A stretch of DNA of 64,000 nt from Nitrospira sp. ND1 (GCF_900170025.1 NZ_FWEX01000005.1:295073-359072), one strand, 5' to 3'. Positions 43,967 through 53,067 are shown, counted from the stretch's first letter. Numbers and translations: made by a program. Notes: generated by a model not told the origin, from the sequence alone.

Positions 43967-44842
43967 ATGCATTCGTCACGTCCTGAACTCAACACCTCGA
44001 GCGACCGCAACGGGTCGGATTCAACGAACCGGCATGGGTGGCCCGACGACGAAGCGGGTACCGAATCGCTTCAGAGCGCTCGACTCGGCGTAATGGCCTG
44101 TATCCTGTTCATGGCCGGCGGATTGTATTGGACTGCCTCCGTGGGCCTCCTGACAATGTCGGCGTTGACGGCCTATCCCGTCATGATCTCCGCCGGCATT
44201 CTCCTCACGCTGATGGTCTTTGGCGCGACACTCTGGACTCCGCGGGGCCCACAATCGGCTTCCAGGATGCATTCACTGTCGGAAGAATCGAACGGGTCCG
44301 GCATGAACACCTACGACTCGGTCACCGGATTGCCGACCTATCGCCTCTTTACATCTCTCCTCAATCAAGCCGTAGTGCACGCTCTCAAGTATGGGCGGCC
44401 CGTGGCGGTCCTGATGATCGAACTCGATCACTTCACGCCGAAAACCGACGAACAGGCGCAGATCAACCTCAACCTCATGTATCGCGTTCACGCAGCGCGT
44501 GTGAAGAGCGCCCTGCGCACCACCGACACGGTAGCGCGAATTGCCGAACGCACCTTTGTCGTCCTGTTGGATCAGGTCACAGGTCCGGAGGAGGTGGTGG
44601 CCATCGCCAGGAAGATGCAACTCACGATATCGCTGCCGGTCACCCTCGACGGGCACGAATTGTTCCTCACCAGCCGCATAGGAATCAGCCTCTCCAACCA
44701 GGACACTATGGACAGTGACGCGCTCCTCGATGTGGCCACCCGGGCCGTCGCAACGGCTCGTGCCGAAGGGTACGCTCTCTATGGACTCCCCGGTGCGATG
44801 GTATCCGCCTCCGTTGATGCAACCTCCACGATCGCTGCGTGA
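43967..44842 (+). CDS. Membrane protein with degenerate GGDEF domain
   Basis: 291 residues. Two membrane segments lie at about 41-60 and 66-92. The C-terminal 175 residues fold like a diguanylate cyclase (Y-D-S-V-T-G-L-P-T-Y-R-L-F opening, V-L-M-I-E-L-D-H-F, D-T-V-A-R-I), but the signature GG[D/E]EF is replaced by I-A-E-R-T-F and no RxxD inhibitory site is seen. It is therefore unlikely to make c-di-GMP and may act as a receptor or scaffold. The start is uncertain because the GGGGAGG lies only 2 nt before the ATG. It sits between fliA and flgF. Confidence 0.75.
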   Translation: MHSSRPELNTSSDRNGSDSTNRHGWPDDEAGTESLQSARLGVMACILFMAGGLYWTASVGLLTMSALTAYPVMISAGILLTLMVFGATLWTPRGPQSASRMHSLSEESNGSGMNTYDSVTGLPTYRLFTSLLNQAVVHALKYGRPVAVLMIELDHFTPKTDEQAQINLNLMYRVHAARVKSALRTTDTVARIAERTFVVLLDQVTGPEEVVAIARKMQLTISLPVTLDGHELFLTSRIGISLSNQDTMDSDALLDVATRAVATARAEGYALYGLPGAMVSASVDATSTIAA

Positions 44843-45060
44843 TCTCCAGAATTCTCGTTGCGCCCCATTCTATGTAGGCAGGACTTTCCCTGCTTCCGGC
44901 AAAGACTTCCCGTTTGCCACGTCGTTTGACAGGCGCCGTTGACGGCGGAAGAATTTCCCTCCGGCCGCTCAAATACCTTCCGGTTCCCATCTCTCGACAA
45001 TCACAAGGATTTTCGTCCGGCGATCGCTTCGGCTGTGCCAGGCCGTCTGACGTATTGCGA

Positions 45061-45076
45061 TGGCATGTCCATTGCT
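45061..45076 (+). promoter_or_regulatory. Sigma-54 promoter for flgF
   Basis: TGGCATGTCCATTGCT keeps TGGCA at -24 and TTGCT at -12 with GG and GC 10 bp apart, 45 bp upstream of flgF. It lies in the 278-bp gap 44843-45120, otherwise empty, and would start the flgFGAHIJ run. Confidence 0.75.
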
Positions 45077-45120
45077 AACTCCCCCTGTAGCACAACAGGT
45101 TCATCTGGACAGTACAAACT

Positions 45121-45888
45121 ATGAATCGAGCCATCTACCCCATACTCTCAGGCGCCGTAGCCCAGGAAAAACAACTCACGGTCTTCGCCAATAATCTGGC
45201 GAACGTGAACACGGCCGGATTCAAGCAGGACCAGCAGGGATTCCGCGGCCTTTTCGCCCGGGCCAGTTCGACGGGGATGGGAGTGGTGTCAGGAGGCCTC
45301 TCCTCCGCCATTTCGACCAGACCGGCCGGTCCCAGCGAACGGGTCTTTGCCGAAGTGCATGGGGTCCGAACGGCCTTTGAGCCGGGGCGGATCCGCATTA
45401 CCGGTAATCCACTGGATGTCGCCATACAGAACGATGGGTTTTTTGAGGTCAAGACCCCGGACGGGGTTCGCTATACGCGCAACGGCATCTTTTCTCTCGA
45501 CAGCCAACGACGCCTGGTCACCAATCTCGGGCACCCTGTCATGGGGACCAAAGGGGAAATCAAGGTGCCGCCCGGCAACATTCAGATCAATGCGGAAGGG
45601 GCGATCCAGGTGGACGGCACTCCGATCGGCAGCATCAAGGTGGTCGAGTTCCCGGAGAACGCGATGCCGCAAAAGTTTGCCGAAGGACTGTTTGTCGGAG
45701 GGAAACCGACGGTGTCGACAAGGCCGCAGGTGCAGTCGGGACACATCGAAGAGTCCAACGTGAATTCGTTGAGTGAAATGGTGAAGATGATGCAAGGCAT
45801 GCGCAGTTACGAGTCGGCGCAGAAATTGATCCAAACGATGGATCGCATGACCGAAACGGCCATTCAGGATCTGGGTCGGGTGCAATAG
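45121..45888 (+). CDS. flgF: Flagellar basal-body rod protein FlgF
   Basis: 255 residues. N-terminal L-T-V-F-A-N-N-L-A-N-V-N-T-A-G-F-K-Q-D and C-terminal E-E-S-N-V-N-S-L-S-E-M-V-K-M-M-Q-G-M-R-S-Y-E-S-A are rod-protein signatures; FlgF rather than FlgG by position and by the M-V-K-M-M variant. It is followed 9 bp later by flgG. Confidence 0.92.
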   Translation: MNRAIYPILSGAVAQEKQLTVFANNLANVNTAGFKQDQQGFRGLFARASSTGMGVVSGGLSSAISTRPAGPSERVFAEVHGVRTAFEPGRIRITGNPLDVAIQNDGFFEVKTPDGVRYTRNGIFSLDSQRRLVTNLGHPVMGTKGEIKVPPGNIQINAEGAIQVDGTPIGSIKVVEFPENAMPQKFAEGLFVGGKPTVSTRPQVQSGHIEESNVNSLSEMVKMMQGMRSYESAQKLIQTMDRMTETAIQDLGRVQ

Positions 45889-45897
45889 GAGGAGCGT

Positions 45898-46689
45898 ATG
45901 ATTCGCGCAATGTGGACGGCCGCGACGGGCATGACGGCCCAGCAACTGAACGTGGATACCATCGCCAACAATCTGGCGAACGTGAACACGAACGCATTCA
46001 AACGCAGCCGTGCGGAATTCGGCGATCTGCTGTATCAGATTCAACGCCTACCGGGCACGAACGCGTCGAACGTGGGCGTCTTTCCTGTCGGCGTGCAGGT
46101 CGGGGGCGGTGTGCGTCCCATTACGGTGGCCAAGGAATGGGTGCAAGGGAACATGCGGCAGACCGGGAACGATCTCGACCTGGCTATCGACGGCGCCGGA
46201 TTTTTCCAAGTGACCCGGCCCGACGGGACCATCATGTACACCCGCAACGGATCCTTCAAGCGCGATAACGTCGGCAACCTCGTGACCGGCGACGGCGACC
46301 AGCTCAACCCGGTTATTACGATTCCGTCGGGCGCGCTGAAAATCGATGTCGGCCAGGACGGCACCGTCTCCGTTCTGCTTCCCGGCGTCACACAAGCGTC
46401 GCAGGTGGGGCAGATTCAGCTGGTCCGCTTCGACAACCCTTCGGGCCTGGTGGCGATGGGCGGCAACCTATTCCTGGACAGCTTTGCCTCCGGACCGGCG
46501 CAACAGGGTACCGGCGGATTCTCGACCGGCTTCGGCACCTTGCAGCAGGGATTCCTGGAAAGTTCGAACGTCAACCTGGCGGAGGAGATGGTCAACATGA
46601 TCATCGCCCAACGGAGTTACGAAATTAACTCCAAGACCATTCAGGCATCCGATGAAATGATGCAGATTGCCAACAACCTGCGCCGGTAA
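45898..46689 (+). CDS. flgG: Flagellar distal rod protein FlgG
   Basis: 263 residues, AGGAGGAG before the ATG. N-terminal M-I-R-A-M-W-T-A-A-T-G-M-T-A-Q-Q-L-N-V-D-T-I-A-N-N-L-A-N-V-N-T is diagnostic of FlgG, and E-S-S-N-V-N-L-A-E-E-M-V-N-M-I-I-A-Q-R-S-Y-E-I-N closes it. FlgG forms the distal rod on which the P and L rings assemble. Confidence 0.95.
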   Translation: MIRAMWTAATGMTAQQLNVDTIANNLANVNTNAFKRSRAEFGDLLYQIQRLPGTNASNVGVFPVGVQVGGGVRPITVAKEWVQGNMRQTGNDLDLAIDGAGFFQVTRPDGTIMYTRNGSFKRDNVGNLVTGDGDQLNPVITIPSGALKIDVGQDGTVSVLLPGVTQASQVGQIQLVRFDNPSGLVAMGGNLFLDSFASGPAQQGTGGFSTGFGTLQQGFLESSNVNLAEEMVNMIIAQRSYEINSKTIQASDEMMQIANNLRR

Positions 46690-46722
46690 TCGGCGCCGCA
46701 CCTTCAACCAAGGGTGACACCT

Positions 46723-47520
46723 GTGAATCGACTCAGTCTCCTGTCTGTTGCGACCATCAGCCTGGTCACGAGCGCCGTCCTCCCGGCCATGGCAGGGGAG
46801 CGGGCTCCGGTCCGGCCGCTGTTCCAGGTGCAGGGGGCTGTTGCGCATCAGGCGCAGGGCCTCCCGCAGGCCCGTGGGAAACGGCTCATCTATCCCGAAC
46901 AAATCCGCGGGGTGATCCACGATTTCGTCAAACGGGAACTGGCCGGACGCGCCGTCGACTGCCAGGTGGCGATCGGCGATCCTCAGCAGCCGATCGTCGT
47001 ACCCTCCGGGACGGTCGATCTGCAAGTCAGCGCCGGTCGATCGGACGAACCGCTGGGACGTCGAGTGTTCCAGATTCATCTGGCCGTGAACGGGCGATTC
47101 ATCAAGACCGTCGATGCCACCGCCGATGTGGCCGCCATTGTCGAGGTGGTGGTGCCGGTGCGGTCGATCAAGGTCGACGAGGAAATTGCGGTCGACGACG
47201 TCACCACGGAACGGATCGTCCTGTACGACCTGAAGCAACCGTTTGTGACCAGTCCTGCCGAGGTCATCGGTAAAGCGGCCATTCGCCCGCTTCCGCCTCA
47301 AAATGCCATACGCATGACCTCGGTGCGGCGCCCTTTCGCCGTGCACAAGGGCGATCGGGTCACCATTGAAGCCCGGCAGGGCGGGTTGTCGATTCAAACC
47401 GTCGGAGTCACCAAATCGCATGGTGAATTGGGTCAAACCATCACGGTCTCCAATGTCGATTCCGGCAAGGAATTGCGGGCGACCGTCGTTGCCCCGGGGG
47501 TGGTCCGTGTCAGTTTTTAA
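46723..47520 (+). CDS. flgA: P-ring assembly chaperone FlgA
   Basis: 265 residues from the GTG at 46723 (AAGGG 8 nt upstream; another GTG at 46714 precedes it). A signal peptide covers about residues 1-24 (A-V-L-P-A-M-A-G cleavage). The SAF domain region near 140-200 and the terminal R-F-S-like repeats (V-H-K-G-D-R-V-T-I-E, G-K-E-L-R-A-T-V-V-A-P-G-V-V-R-V) are those of FlgA. It chaperones FlgI in the periplasm; flgI in this window is disrupted. Confidence 0.9.
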   Translation: MNRLSLLSVATISLVTSAVLPAMAGERAPVRPLFQVQGAVAHQAQGLPQARGKRLIYPEQIRGVIHDFVKRELAGRAVDCQVAIGDPQQPIVVPSGTVDLQVSAGRSDEPLGRRVFQIHLAVNGRFIKTVDATADVAAIVEVVVPVRSIKVDEEIAVDDVTTERIVLYDLKQPFVTSPAEVIGKAAIRPLPPQNAIRMTSVRRPFAVHKGDRVTIEARQGGLSIQTVGVTKSHGELGQTITVSNVDSGKELRATVVAPGVVRVSF

Positions 47521-47530
47521 CCGCTCTCTC

Positions 47531-48223
47531 ATGCAATGTCGCCCCATCGGATTCATCTGGTGCGGTCTGGCGCTGTGTGTGCTGGTCGGTTGTTCGGCCT
47601 CGCCCAGCACGAAGCAACAAAAGGTGGAGATGGCCAAATTGCCACCGCCGAAAACCACGGGATCGCTGTGGCAGGAAGAGAATGGGCGGGCCTATCTCTA
47701 CGAAGATCTTCGCGCCATGCGCATCGGCGACATCATCACGATTCTAATCGTGGAAAAACACAAGGGCTCGAAGAGCGCCGACACGAACGCAGAGAGAGAC
47801 TCGACTATTTCGAATGGAATCGGCGGCACCGGGATGGGCTATCTCGGCATCCCGGGAATCCGCCTGGGCGGAGAAGCCAAGCGAGGGTTCGGTATCGATG
47901 CCAGCGCCAAGAGCAAGTTCGGCGGCAAAGGCGCAACCAACCGGGAAGACACGTTGACGGGCACGATTTCGGCCATCGTGACGGAGGTGTTGCCGAACGG
48001 AGACTTACGGGTCGAGGGCCGACGTGAGGTGACCGTCAATTCGGAACGCCAGATCATGACCATCGGGGGCATCGTCAGGCGCGTGGATGTGAATACGAAA
48101 AACACGGTGCAGTCGAGCGCCATTGCCGACGCCAAGATCGAATATTCCGGCCTGGGCGTCGTCGACGATGTGCAGCGGCCCGGCTGGCTCGTCAGAATTC
48201 TGGATTGGGTCTATCCGTTTTAG
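47531..48223 (+). CDS. flgH: Flagellar L-ring lipoprotein FlgH
   Basis: 230 residues from the ATG at 47531; a GTG at 47507 overlapping flgA is an alternative with a weak G-rich leader. The N-terminus is a lipoprotein signal with L-V-G-C lipobox. Conserved FlgH parts are S-L-W-Q-E-E-N-G-R-A-Y-L-Y-E-D-L-R-A-M-R-I-G-D-I-I-T-I-L-I-V-E, T-L-T-G-T-I-S-A-I-V and G-D-L-R-V-E-G-R-R-E-V-T-V-N-S-E-R-Q. An L ring implies an outer membrane. Confidence 0.93.
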   Translation: MQCRPIGFIWCGLALCVLVGCSASPSTKQQKVEMAKLPPPKTTGSLWQEENGRAYLYEDLRAMRIGDIITILIVEKHKGSKSADTNAERDSTISNGIGGTGMGYLGIPGIRLGGEAKRGFGIDASAKSKFGGKGATNREDTLTGTISAIVTEVLPNGDLRVEGRREVTVNSERQIMTIGGIVRRVDVNTKNTVQSSAIADAKIEYSGLGVVDDVQRPGWLVRILDWVYPF

Positions 48224-48266
48224 TCGCAAGTCCGTCGGGAAGCATCGACCAGCCACAGGAGTCATC

Positions 48267-49455
48267 ATGACGAGGCCGCGCAAACAACAACGGGCGATGA
48301 TCACGCAATGCTTTCGTCTCATGCTTTCAAGCGGGGTGCTGCGACCGGCCTCAATGGATCCCGGCCTCCTTGCCCGCCCCTGGACACCTCCGCCGCCGAA
48401 ACCGGCGCCTGTTCCTGAAAGACAGCCACAAGGAACGGCCTGGTTTCGGCGGACCGTGGTGGGCATGCTGGCCTTTCTCACGATCACGTTATTTACGGCC
48501 TCATTAGCTCAAGCTGTTCGAGTCAAGGATGTGGCCACGATCGAAGGCGTGCGCGAAAACCAGCTGATCGGGTATGGCTTGATCGTCGGTCTCGACCGGA
48601 CGGGCGATCAGGTCATCGGCGGCCAGTTCACGATTCAAGCCATGATGTCCATGTTGAACAAAATGGGTATCAATCTGGTGATCGATCCCATCCAGTTGCT
48701 CACCCGCAATATCGCGTCGGTGATGGTGACGGCGAAGCTCCCGCCGTTTGTGAAACCCGGCATGACGCTGGACGCGGTCGTCTCTTCCATGGCCAATGCG
48801 AAAAGTCTCCAAGGCGGCACGCTGCTGTCGACGCCGCTGAAGGCGCCGAACCAACAGGTATTTGCGGTCGCGCAGGGGCCTGTCTCTATCGGCGGATTCC
48901 TGGGCCGTGTTGCTGCGACACCCAGATTTCACTACCGCCATTCGCACGGCGGAGGCGATCGACGGGACCTTCGGGAAGGGCACGGCTGTTCCGGTGAATG
49001 CGGGCCTCGTGAAAACGTCGCTTCCCGCAACCTTTCACGGCCGAGTCGTGGAATACATCGCCACTATGGAAGGACTGGACGTGACCGTCGATGTCGCCGC
49101 CAAAGTGGTGGTGAATGAACGCACCGGTACGGTCGTCCTCGGCGAACATGTCCGGTTATCCACATGCGCGATCTCGCATGGCAACCTCACGATTTCCGTC
49201 AAGAACACGCTCAACGTGTCACAGCCTCCGGCTCCGTTGATCGGCTCGACCCAAGGGCAAACGACGGTCACTCCCGATGTGCAGACGGAAGTGACCGAAC
49301 AGGAGTCGCGACTGATCGTGGTCGATCAAACGGTGACGCTTGGAGAAGTGGTACGGGCACTCAACGCGGTGGGCGTGACTCCGCGAGATCTCGTGGCCAT
49401 CCTATCGGCCTTGCGTTCTGCCGGAGCACTTCAAGCGAATCTTGAGATTGTCTAA
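48267..49455 (+). pseudogene. flgI: P-ring protein FlgI, frameshifted with internal deletion
   Basis: The 5' part (from the ATG at 48267, AGGAG 5 nt upstream) reads normally through V-R-V-K-D-V-A-T-I-E-G, L-I-G-Y-G-L-I-V-G-L-D-R-T-G-D and G-P-V-S-I-G-G-F near 48899. Family sequence then resumes in the +1 frame at V-L-L-R-H-P-D-F-T-T-A near 48907 and runs to the normal end (V-N-E-R-T-G-T-V-V-L-G-E-H-V-R, L-A-L-A-like L-R-S-A-G-A-L-Q-A). The segment between GGF and LRxPDFTTA, about 40 residues in intact FlgI (including the NHPTVGRI block), is missing. The original frame ends at 49118. The N-terminus also carries about 65 residues before the signal peptide near 48465. Either a real deletion or an assembly error. 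Confidence 0.8.
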
Positions 49456-49473
49456 GAAAGGGCCACGCTTCCA

Positions 49474-49803
49474 ATGGAAATACAAAATTTTATGTCCAGC
49501 CAATTGGATCTGGCCAAAATGGCGACTCCGCAGCCGCTCGGATTCCGCGGTCCGGCCGAACAGGGGCCGGCAGGGGACAAGGCCCGCGCGGCGCTCCATA
49601 AAGCCGGGCAGGAGTTTGAAGCGTATTTCATCTCGTATCTTATTAAAAATATGAGGGAAACTGTTCCGAAGGGACTCCTGGACCGGAAAAGCGAGCAGGT
49701 CTGGTACTCCTTTTACGATCAAGAGATAGCCAAATTGTCCACAGAAGCAGGGGGGATCGGCATTACGGCATTCGTCGATGCCTATGCGGAAAAACTTCCC
49801 TAA
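49474..49803 (+). CDS. flgJ: Rod-binding protein FlgJ (rod-cap domain only)
   Basis: 109 residues. A-G-Q-E-F-E-A-Y-F-I-S-Y-L-I-K-N-M-R-E-T-V is the rod-binding motif, followed by Y-D-Q-E-I-A-K-L-S. The C-terminal muramidase domain found in enterobacterial FlgJ is absent, as in many other phyla; a separate cell-wall hydrolase would be needed. It follows flgI by 18 bp. Confidence 0.9.
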   Translation: MEIQNFMSSQLDLAKMATPQPLGFRGPAEQGPAGDKARAALHKAGQEFEAYFISYLIKNMRETVPKGLLDRKSEQVWYSFYDQEIAKLSTEAGGIGITAFVDAYAEKLP

Positions 49804-49818
49804 TTCGATCGCTTTTCC

Positions 49819-49846
49819 TAAAGTTCCCGGCCGATCCCGCCGATAG
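49819..49846 (+). promoter_or_regulatory. Sigma-28 promoter for flgM
   Basis: TAAAGTTC (49819-49826) and GCCGATAG (49839-49846) match the sigma-28 consensus TAAAGTTT / GCCGATAA at all but two positions, with a 12-bp spacer (usual 11). It lies 61 bp upstream of flgM, a classical FliA target. Confidence 0.7.
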
Positions 49847-49907
49847 AGTACTCGACTAGGGGAAAGGCCTTTCGGAAGACCCTGGCTATGGGGGAGGAGA
49901 AGCAGTC

Positions 49908-50213
49908 ATGGAGATCTCACATAACGGCCGAGCGGCAGATCTCGCGAAAATCCTGTTGGGAGTTCAGGACACTGAACGGACACACAATAAGAAGACCGCG
50001 TCTCAAGGGACGCAGTCACAGGATCGTGTCCAGATTTCCGAACAGGCCAAGGAACTCCAGCGTCTGAGGGCGGCAGCGGAACAGCCGGATGCGGAGCGTG
50101 ATGCCAGAGTCGGTCAAATTCGTCAGTCGGTCGAAGGGGGCACGTACAACGTGGACGGTAAGAAGGTTGCGGATGCCATCATTCGTAACGTCCTGACCGA
50201 CGCAGTTCTGTAA
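49908..50213 (+). CDS. flgM: Anti-sigma-28 factor FlgM
   Basis: 101 residues with GAGGAG before the start. The C-terminal part has D-R-V-Q-I-S-E-Q-A-K-E-L-Q-R-L, V-G-Q-I-R-Q-S-V-E-G-G-T-Y-N-V-D-G-K-K-V-A-D-A-I-I, which is the conserved FlgM sigma-binding region. FlgM holds FliA inactive until exported through the completed hook. It heads the flgMNKL run. Confidence 0.9.
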   Translation: MEISHNGRAADLAKILLGVQDTERTHNKKTASQGTQSQDRVQISEQAKELQRLRAAAEQPDAERDARVGQIRQSVEGGTYNVDGKKVADAIIRNVLTDAVL

Positions 50214-50286
50214 CGCCCTTCGCGTACGGCTCGACTCTTCGATCACGCGGCCTCACATGGCGGAACCGTTCGTTTGAAGGGGAGAC

Positions 50287-50739
50287 ATGGTGTCGACCGT
50301 ACCGCAGCCACTTTCCACAGCGTCGGACTCCCTTCTTTGCCGCATGCTCGACAAGGTCACGGCCTTTCAGGCCCTGCTGCTTGAGGAGCAGGACGCCATT
50401 CGCTCCCTTTCGTTTGGACAATTCACCTCCGTGACCATGCGAAAAACTCAACTATTGGATGAGATGCGTGAATTGGAACAGCAACGCCGGAACGAAGCAA
50501 CCTTGTCTGGTTCGTATGGCTCGCCGCCCTCGCTCAAGCAACAGGAGGCTGATCTCGTCGCGGCGATCGGGCAGACGGATCGGCTGAACCGGTTCAACGC
50601 CGCCCTCATCGGGCAGTCGCTCGAGTTCTTGCAAGGCACGCTCCGGATCTGGCAGCGCTCACCGCAGTCGGCGGCACTCTATTCGTCCTCGGGTGCCGCG
50701 GTCGCAGGAAACGGCGGCAGAGTGAGAGCCAAAGGATAA
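50287..50739 (+). CDS. flgN: FlgN-type chaperone for hook-filament junction proteins
   Basis: 150 residues, helical throughout, without signal peptide. The pattern L-L-E-E-Q-D-A-I-R-S-L-S-F-G-Q-F ... K-T-Q-L-L-D-E-M-R-E-L-E and its position between flgM and flgK identify FlgN, which binds and delivers FlgK and FlgL to the export gate. The family is poorly conserved, so context carries weight. Confidence 0.83.
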   Translation: MVSTVPQPLSTASDSLLCRMLDKVTAFQALLLEEQDAIRSLSFGQFTSVTMRKTQLLDEMRELEQQRRNEATLSGSYGSPPSLKQQEADLVAAIGQTDRLNRFNAALIGQSLEFLQGTLRIWQRSPQSAALYSSSGAAVAGNGGRVRAKG

Positions 50740-50750
50740 CGGGTGGTCGT

Positions 50751-52145
50751 ATGTCGGGACTCAATGGATTATTCGGCATCGGTTCCAATGCGCTGGCCAC
50801 CTTCCAGCGCGCCCTGTCCGTCACAGGCCAGAATATCGCGAACGTCAGCACCCCGGGCTACTCCCGGCAAGAGATCACCCTCAGCGAAAGCCTGCCCGAG
50901 AATGGTCAGCCGGGTCAGATCGGAACCGGCGTCACGGCCACTGAAATCCGCCGCTCCGTCGATAGCTTTGTGGAACGTCAATTGTTAAGTTCCAACGAGC
51001 GGGTGGGGCAGTTCGGAGCTTCACAGAAAGCGCTCTCGCAAATTCAATTGGTCTTCAACGATGCGAACGACCAAGGCATCGCGGCGGGACTCAATGAATT
51101 CTTCAAGGCCTGGCAGGATGTCGCCACCAATCCTGCAGATCTGACGGCCCGTACGGTGCTGCTGACAAAAGCCGATGGATTGACCAAACTCTTGAACCAG
51201 GCCGACGCACAACTGTCGGCTCAACGCACCTCCCTCGATGGCCAGGTGCAGAGCAGCATTAACGACGTCAATGCCCTGGCGAGCAAGATTGCCGATCTCA
51301 ACAGCCAGATCAAGCTGACAGAGATCAGCGGCCAGCACGCCAATGATTTACGCGATCAACGCGGTCGCTTTCTCAACGACCTTGCCGGCCTGGTCGAGAT
51401 CTCCTCGATTGAGGACGCGACCGGACAGGTGACGGTATTCGTGGGAATTGGGCAGGTGCTGGTCGCTGAGAAGACAGCCTACACACTGACCGGTGTCGCG
51501 AACGTCGCCAATAACGGGCTCCTGGATGTGCGCTACGATGGGGGAACCGGACCCAATACGGATATCACGTCGGCGATCAGCGGCGGCCGCCTCAAGGGTT
51601 TGATCGACGCGCGTGACACGACCGCAGCCGGTCTGCAGACATCGCTCAATACCCTCACCTCTCAACTCGTCTCGCAGGTCAACACCCAGCATCGCCTGGG
51701 GTACGGTCTGGATGGATCCACGACGCAGGACTTCTTCACGGCCTCAGGGACCGCGGCCGGCACCATCAGCCTGGCCCTGACCGATCGACAGAAGATCGCG
51801 GCCTCATCGACGGCCGCCGGCGTGCCCGGCAACAATGTGAATGCCCTGGCGTTAAGCAATCTGCAAACGGCCTCGGTGGCGGGATTGGGCAATACGACCT
51901 TTCAGGGATACTACAGCGCGATGGCCGGCAGCTTCGGAGCGACCCTGCAGGGAGCCACACGCGATCTGCAAGGGCAGGAGATCCTGCACGACCAGCTGCT
52001 GGCGCACCGGGCGGAAGTGTCCGGAGTATCGATGGATGAAGAGCTCATCAATCTGTTGAAGTATCAGCGCGCATTTGAGGCAGCCTCGAAACTCATTACC
52101 ACCAGCGATGAGATGCTGCAGACGATTCTGACCCTGAAGCGGTAG
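50751..52145 (+). CDS. flgK: Hook-filament junction protein FlgK
   Basis: 464 residues. N-terminal G-I-G-S-N-A-L-A-T-F-Q-R-A-L-S-V-T-G-Q-N-I-A-N-V-S-T-P-G-Y-S-R-Q and C-terminal V-S-M-D-E-E-L-I-N-L-L-K-Y-Q-R-A-F-E-A-A-S-K-L-I-T-T are diagnostic of HAP1. It starts 11 bp after flgN. Confidence 0.95.
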   Translation: MSGLNGLFGIGSNALATFQRALSVTGQNIANVSTPGYSRQEITLSESLPENGQPGQIGTGVTATEIRRSVDSFVERQLLSSNERVGQFGASQKALSQIQLVFNDANDQGIAAGLNEFFKAWQDVATNPADLTARTVLLTKADGLTKLLNQADAQLSAQRTSLDGQVQSSINDVNALASKIADLNSQIKLTEISGQHANDLRDQRGRFLNDLAGLVEISSIEDATGQVTVFVGIGQVLVAEKTAYTLTGVANVANNGLLDVRYDGGTGPNTDITSAISGGRLKGLIDARDTTAAGLQTSLNTLTSQLVSQVNTQHRLGYGLDGSTTQDFFTASGTAAGTISLALTDRQKIAASSTAAGVPGNNVNALALSNLQTASVAGLGNTTFQGYYSAMAGSFGATLQGATRDLQGQEILHDQLLAHRAEVSGVSMDEELINLLKYQRAFEAASKLITTSDEMLQTILTLKR

Positions 52146-52176
52146 CCGCCTTCTCATCTCACAGGGAGCAGCCAGT

Positions 52177-53067
52177 ATGAGAGTCGCCGACCAACAAATG
52201 TACGGAATCCTGCTCGGCAATCTTCAACGCTCCCGGTTGCAGATGCTCACCTCGCAGGAACAAATTTCCAGCCAAAAACGGGTCACCAATCCAGCGGACG
52301 ATCCGAGCGCATTCGGACAGATCGTGCTCGACAAGTCCGCGCTTTCGCAGACGACGCAGTGGGTTCGCAATATCAATTTCGGGACCTCACGTGTGAATGC
52401 CGCCGATCAGGCCTTGGGACAGGTCCAGAACCTGATCACCAGAGTGCGGGAGCTGACCATTCAGGCCAGCAGCGACACGACGTCCGCAGAAGGGCGTCAG
52501 AGCATCGCCAAAGAGGTCCGGCAGCTTCAGCGCCAGCTGGTTCAACTCGGCAACACGGAAGTGGCGGGGCAGGCGATCTTCGGCGGTACGAAGACGGATG
52601 TGCAGCCCTTCACGATCACATCAGGAGATACGGTCGCCTATCAGGGCAACAGCGAGACCCAGTCCATCGCGGTCGGTGAAAATCAAACCGTGCAGATCCT
52701 CGTGCCGGGAAGCAGCATCTTCACCGGATCGACGACCAACATGTTCGATTCGTTGCGGGACCTCCTCACGGCTCTGGAAAGCAACAATCGCTCCGGTATT
52801 CAAGCCGGACTGGGAAATCTGGATTTGGCGACGGCTCAAATCAGCGATGTACAGGGCACCGTCGGCGCTCTCGCCAACCGCCTCCAGGTCACGCACGACG
52901 CCTTGGACACGGCCACCTTGACCATCACAAAATCCATCTCAGACAATCAGGATGCGGACCTTGCCACGGCCATTACGCAACTCCGCCTCCAGGAAGTCGC
53001 CGTGCAGGCCGCCAGTGAAACCTTCACCAAAATTTTCGACTCGTCGTTGATCAACTATCTCCGCTGA
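52177..53067 (+). CDS. flgL: Hook-filament junction protein FlgL
   Basis: 296 residues. Flagellin-like N-terminus R-V-T-N-P-A-D-D-P-S-A-F-G-Q-I-V and C-terminus with V-A-V-Q-A-A-S-E-T-F-T-K-I-F-D-S-S-L-I-N-Y-L. The N-terminal M-R-V-A-D-Q-Q-M-Y and genomic position after flgK separate it from flagellin. Confidence 0.94.
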   Translation: MRVADQQMYGILLGNLQRSRLQMLTSQEQISSQKRVTNPADDPSAFGQIVLDKSALSQTTQWVRNINFGTSRVNAADQALGQVQNLITRVRELTIQASSDTTSAEGRQSIAKEVRQLQRQLVQLGNTEVAGQAIFGGTKTDVQPFTITSGDTVAYQGNSETQSIAVGENQTVQILVPGSSIFTGSTTNMFDSLRDLLTALESNNRSGIQAGLGNLDLATAQISDVQGTVGALANRLQVTHDALDTATLTITKSISDNQDADLATAITQLRLQEVAVQAASETFTKIFDSSLINYLR

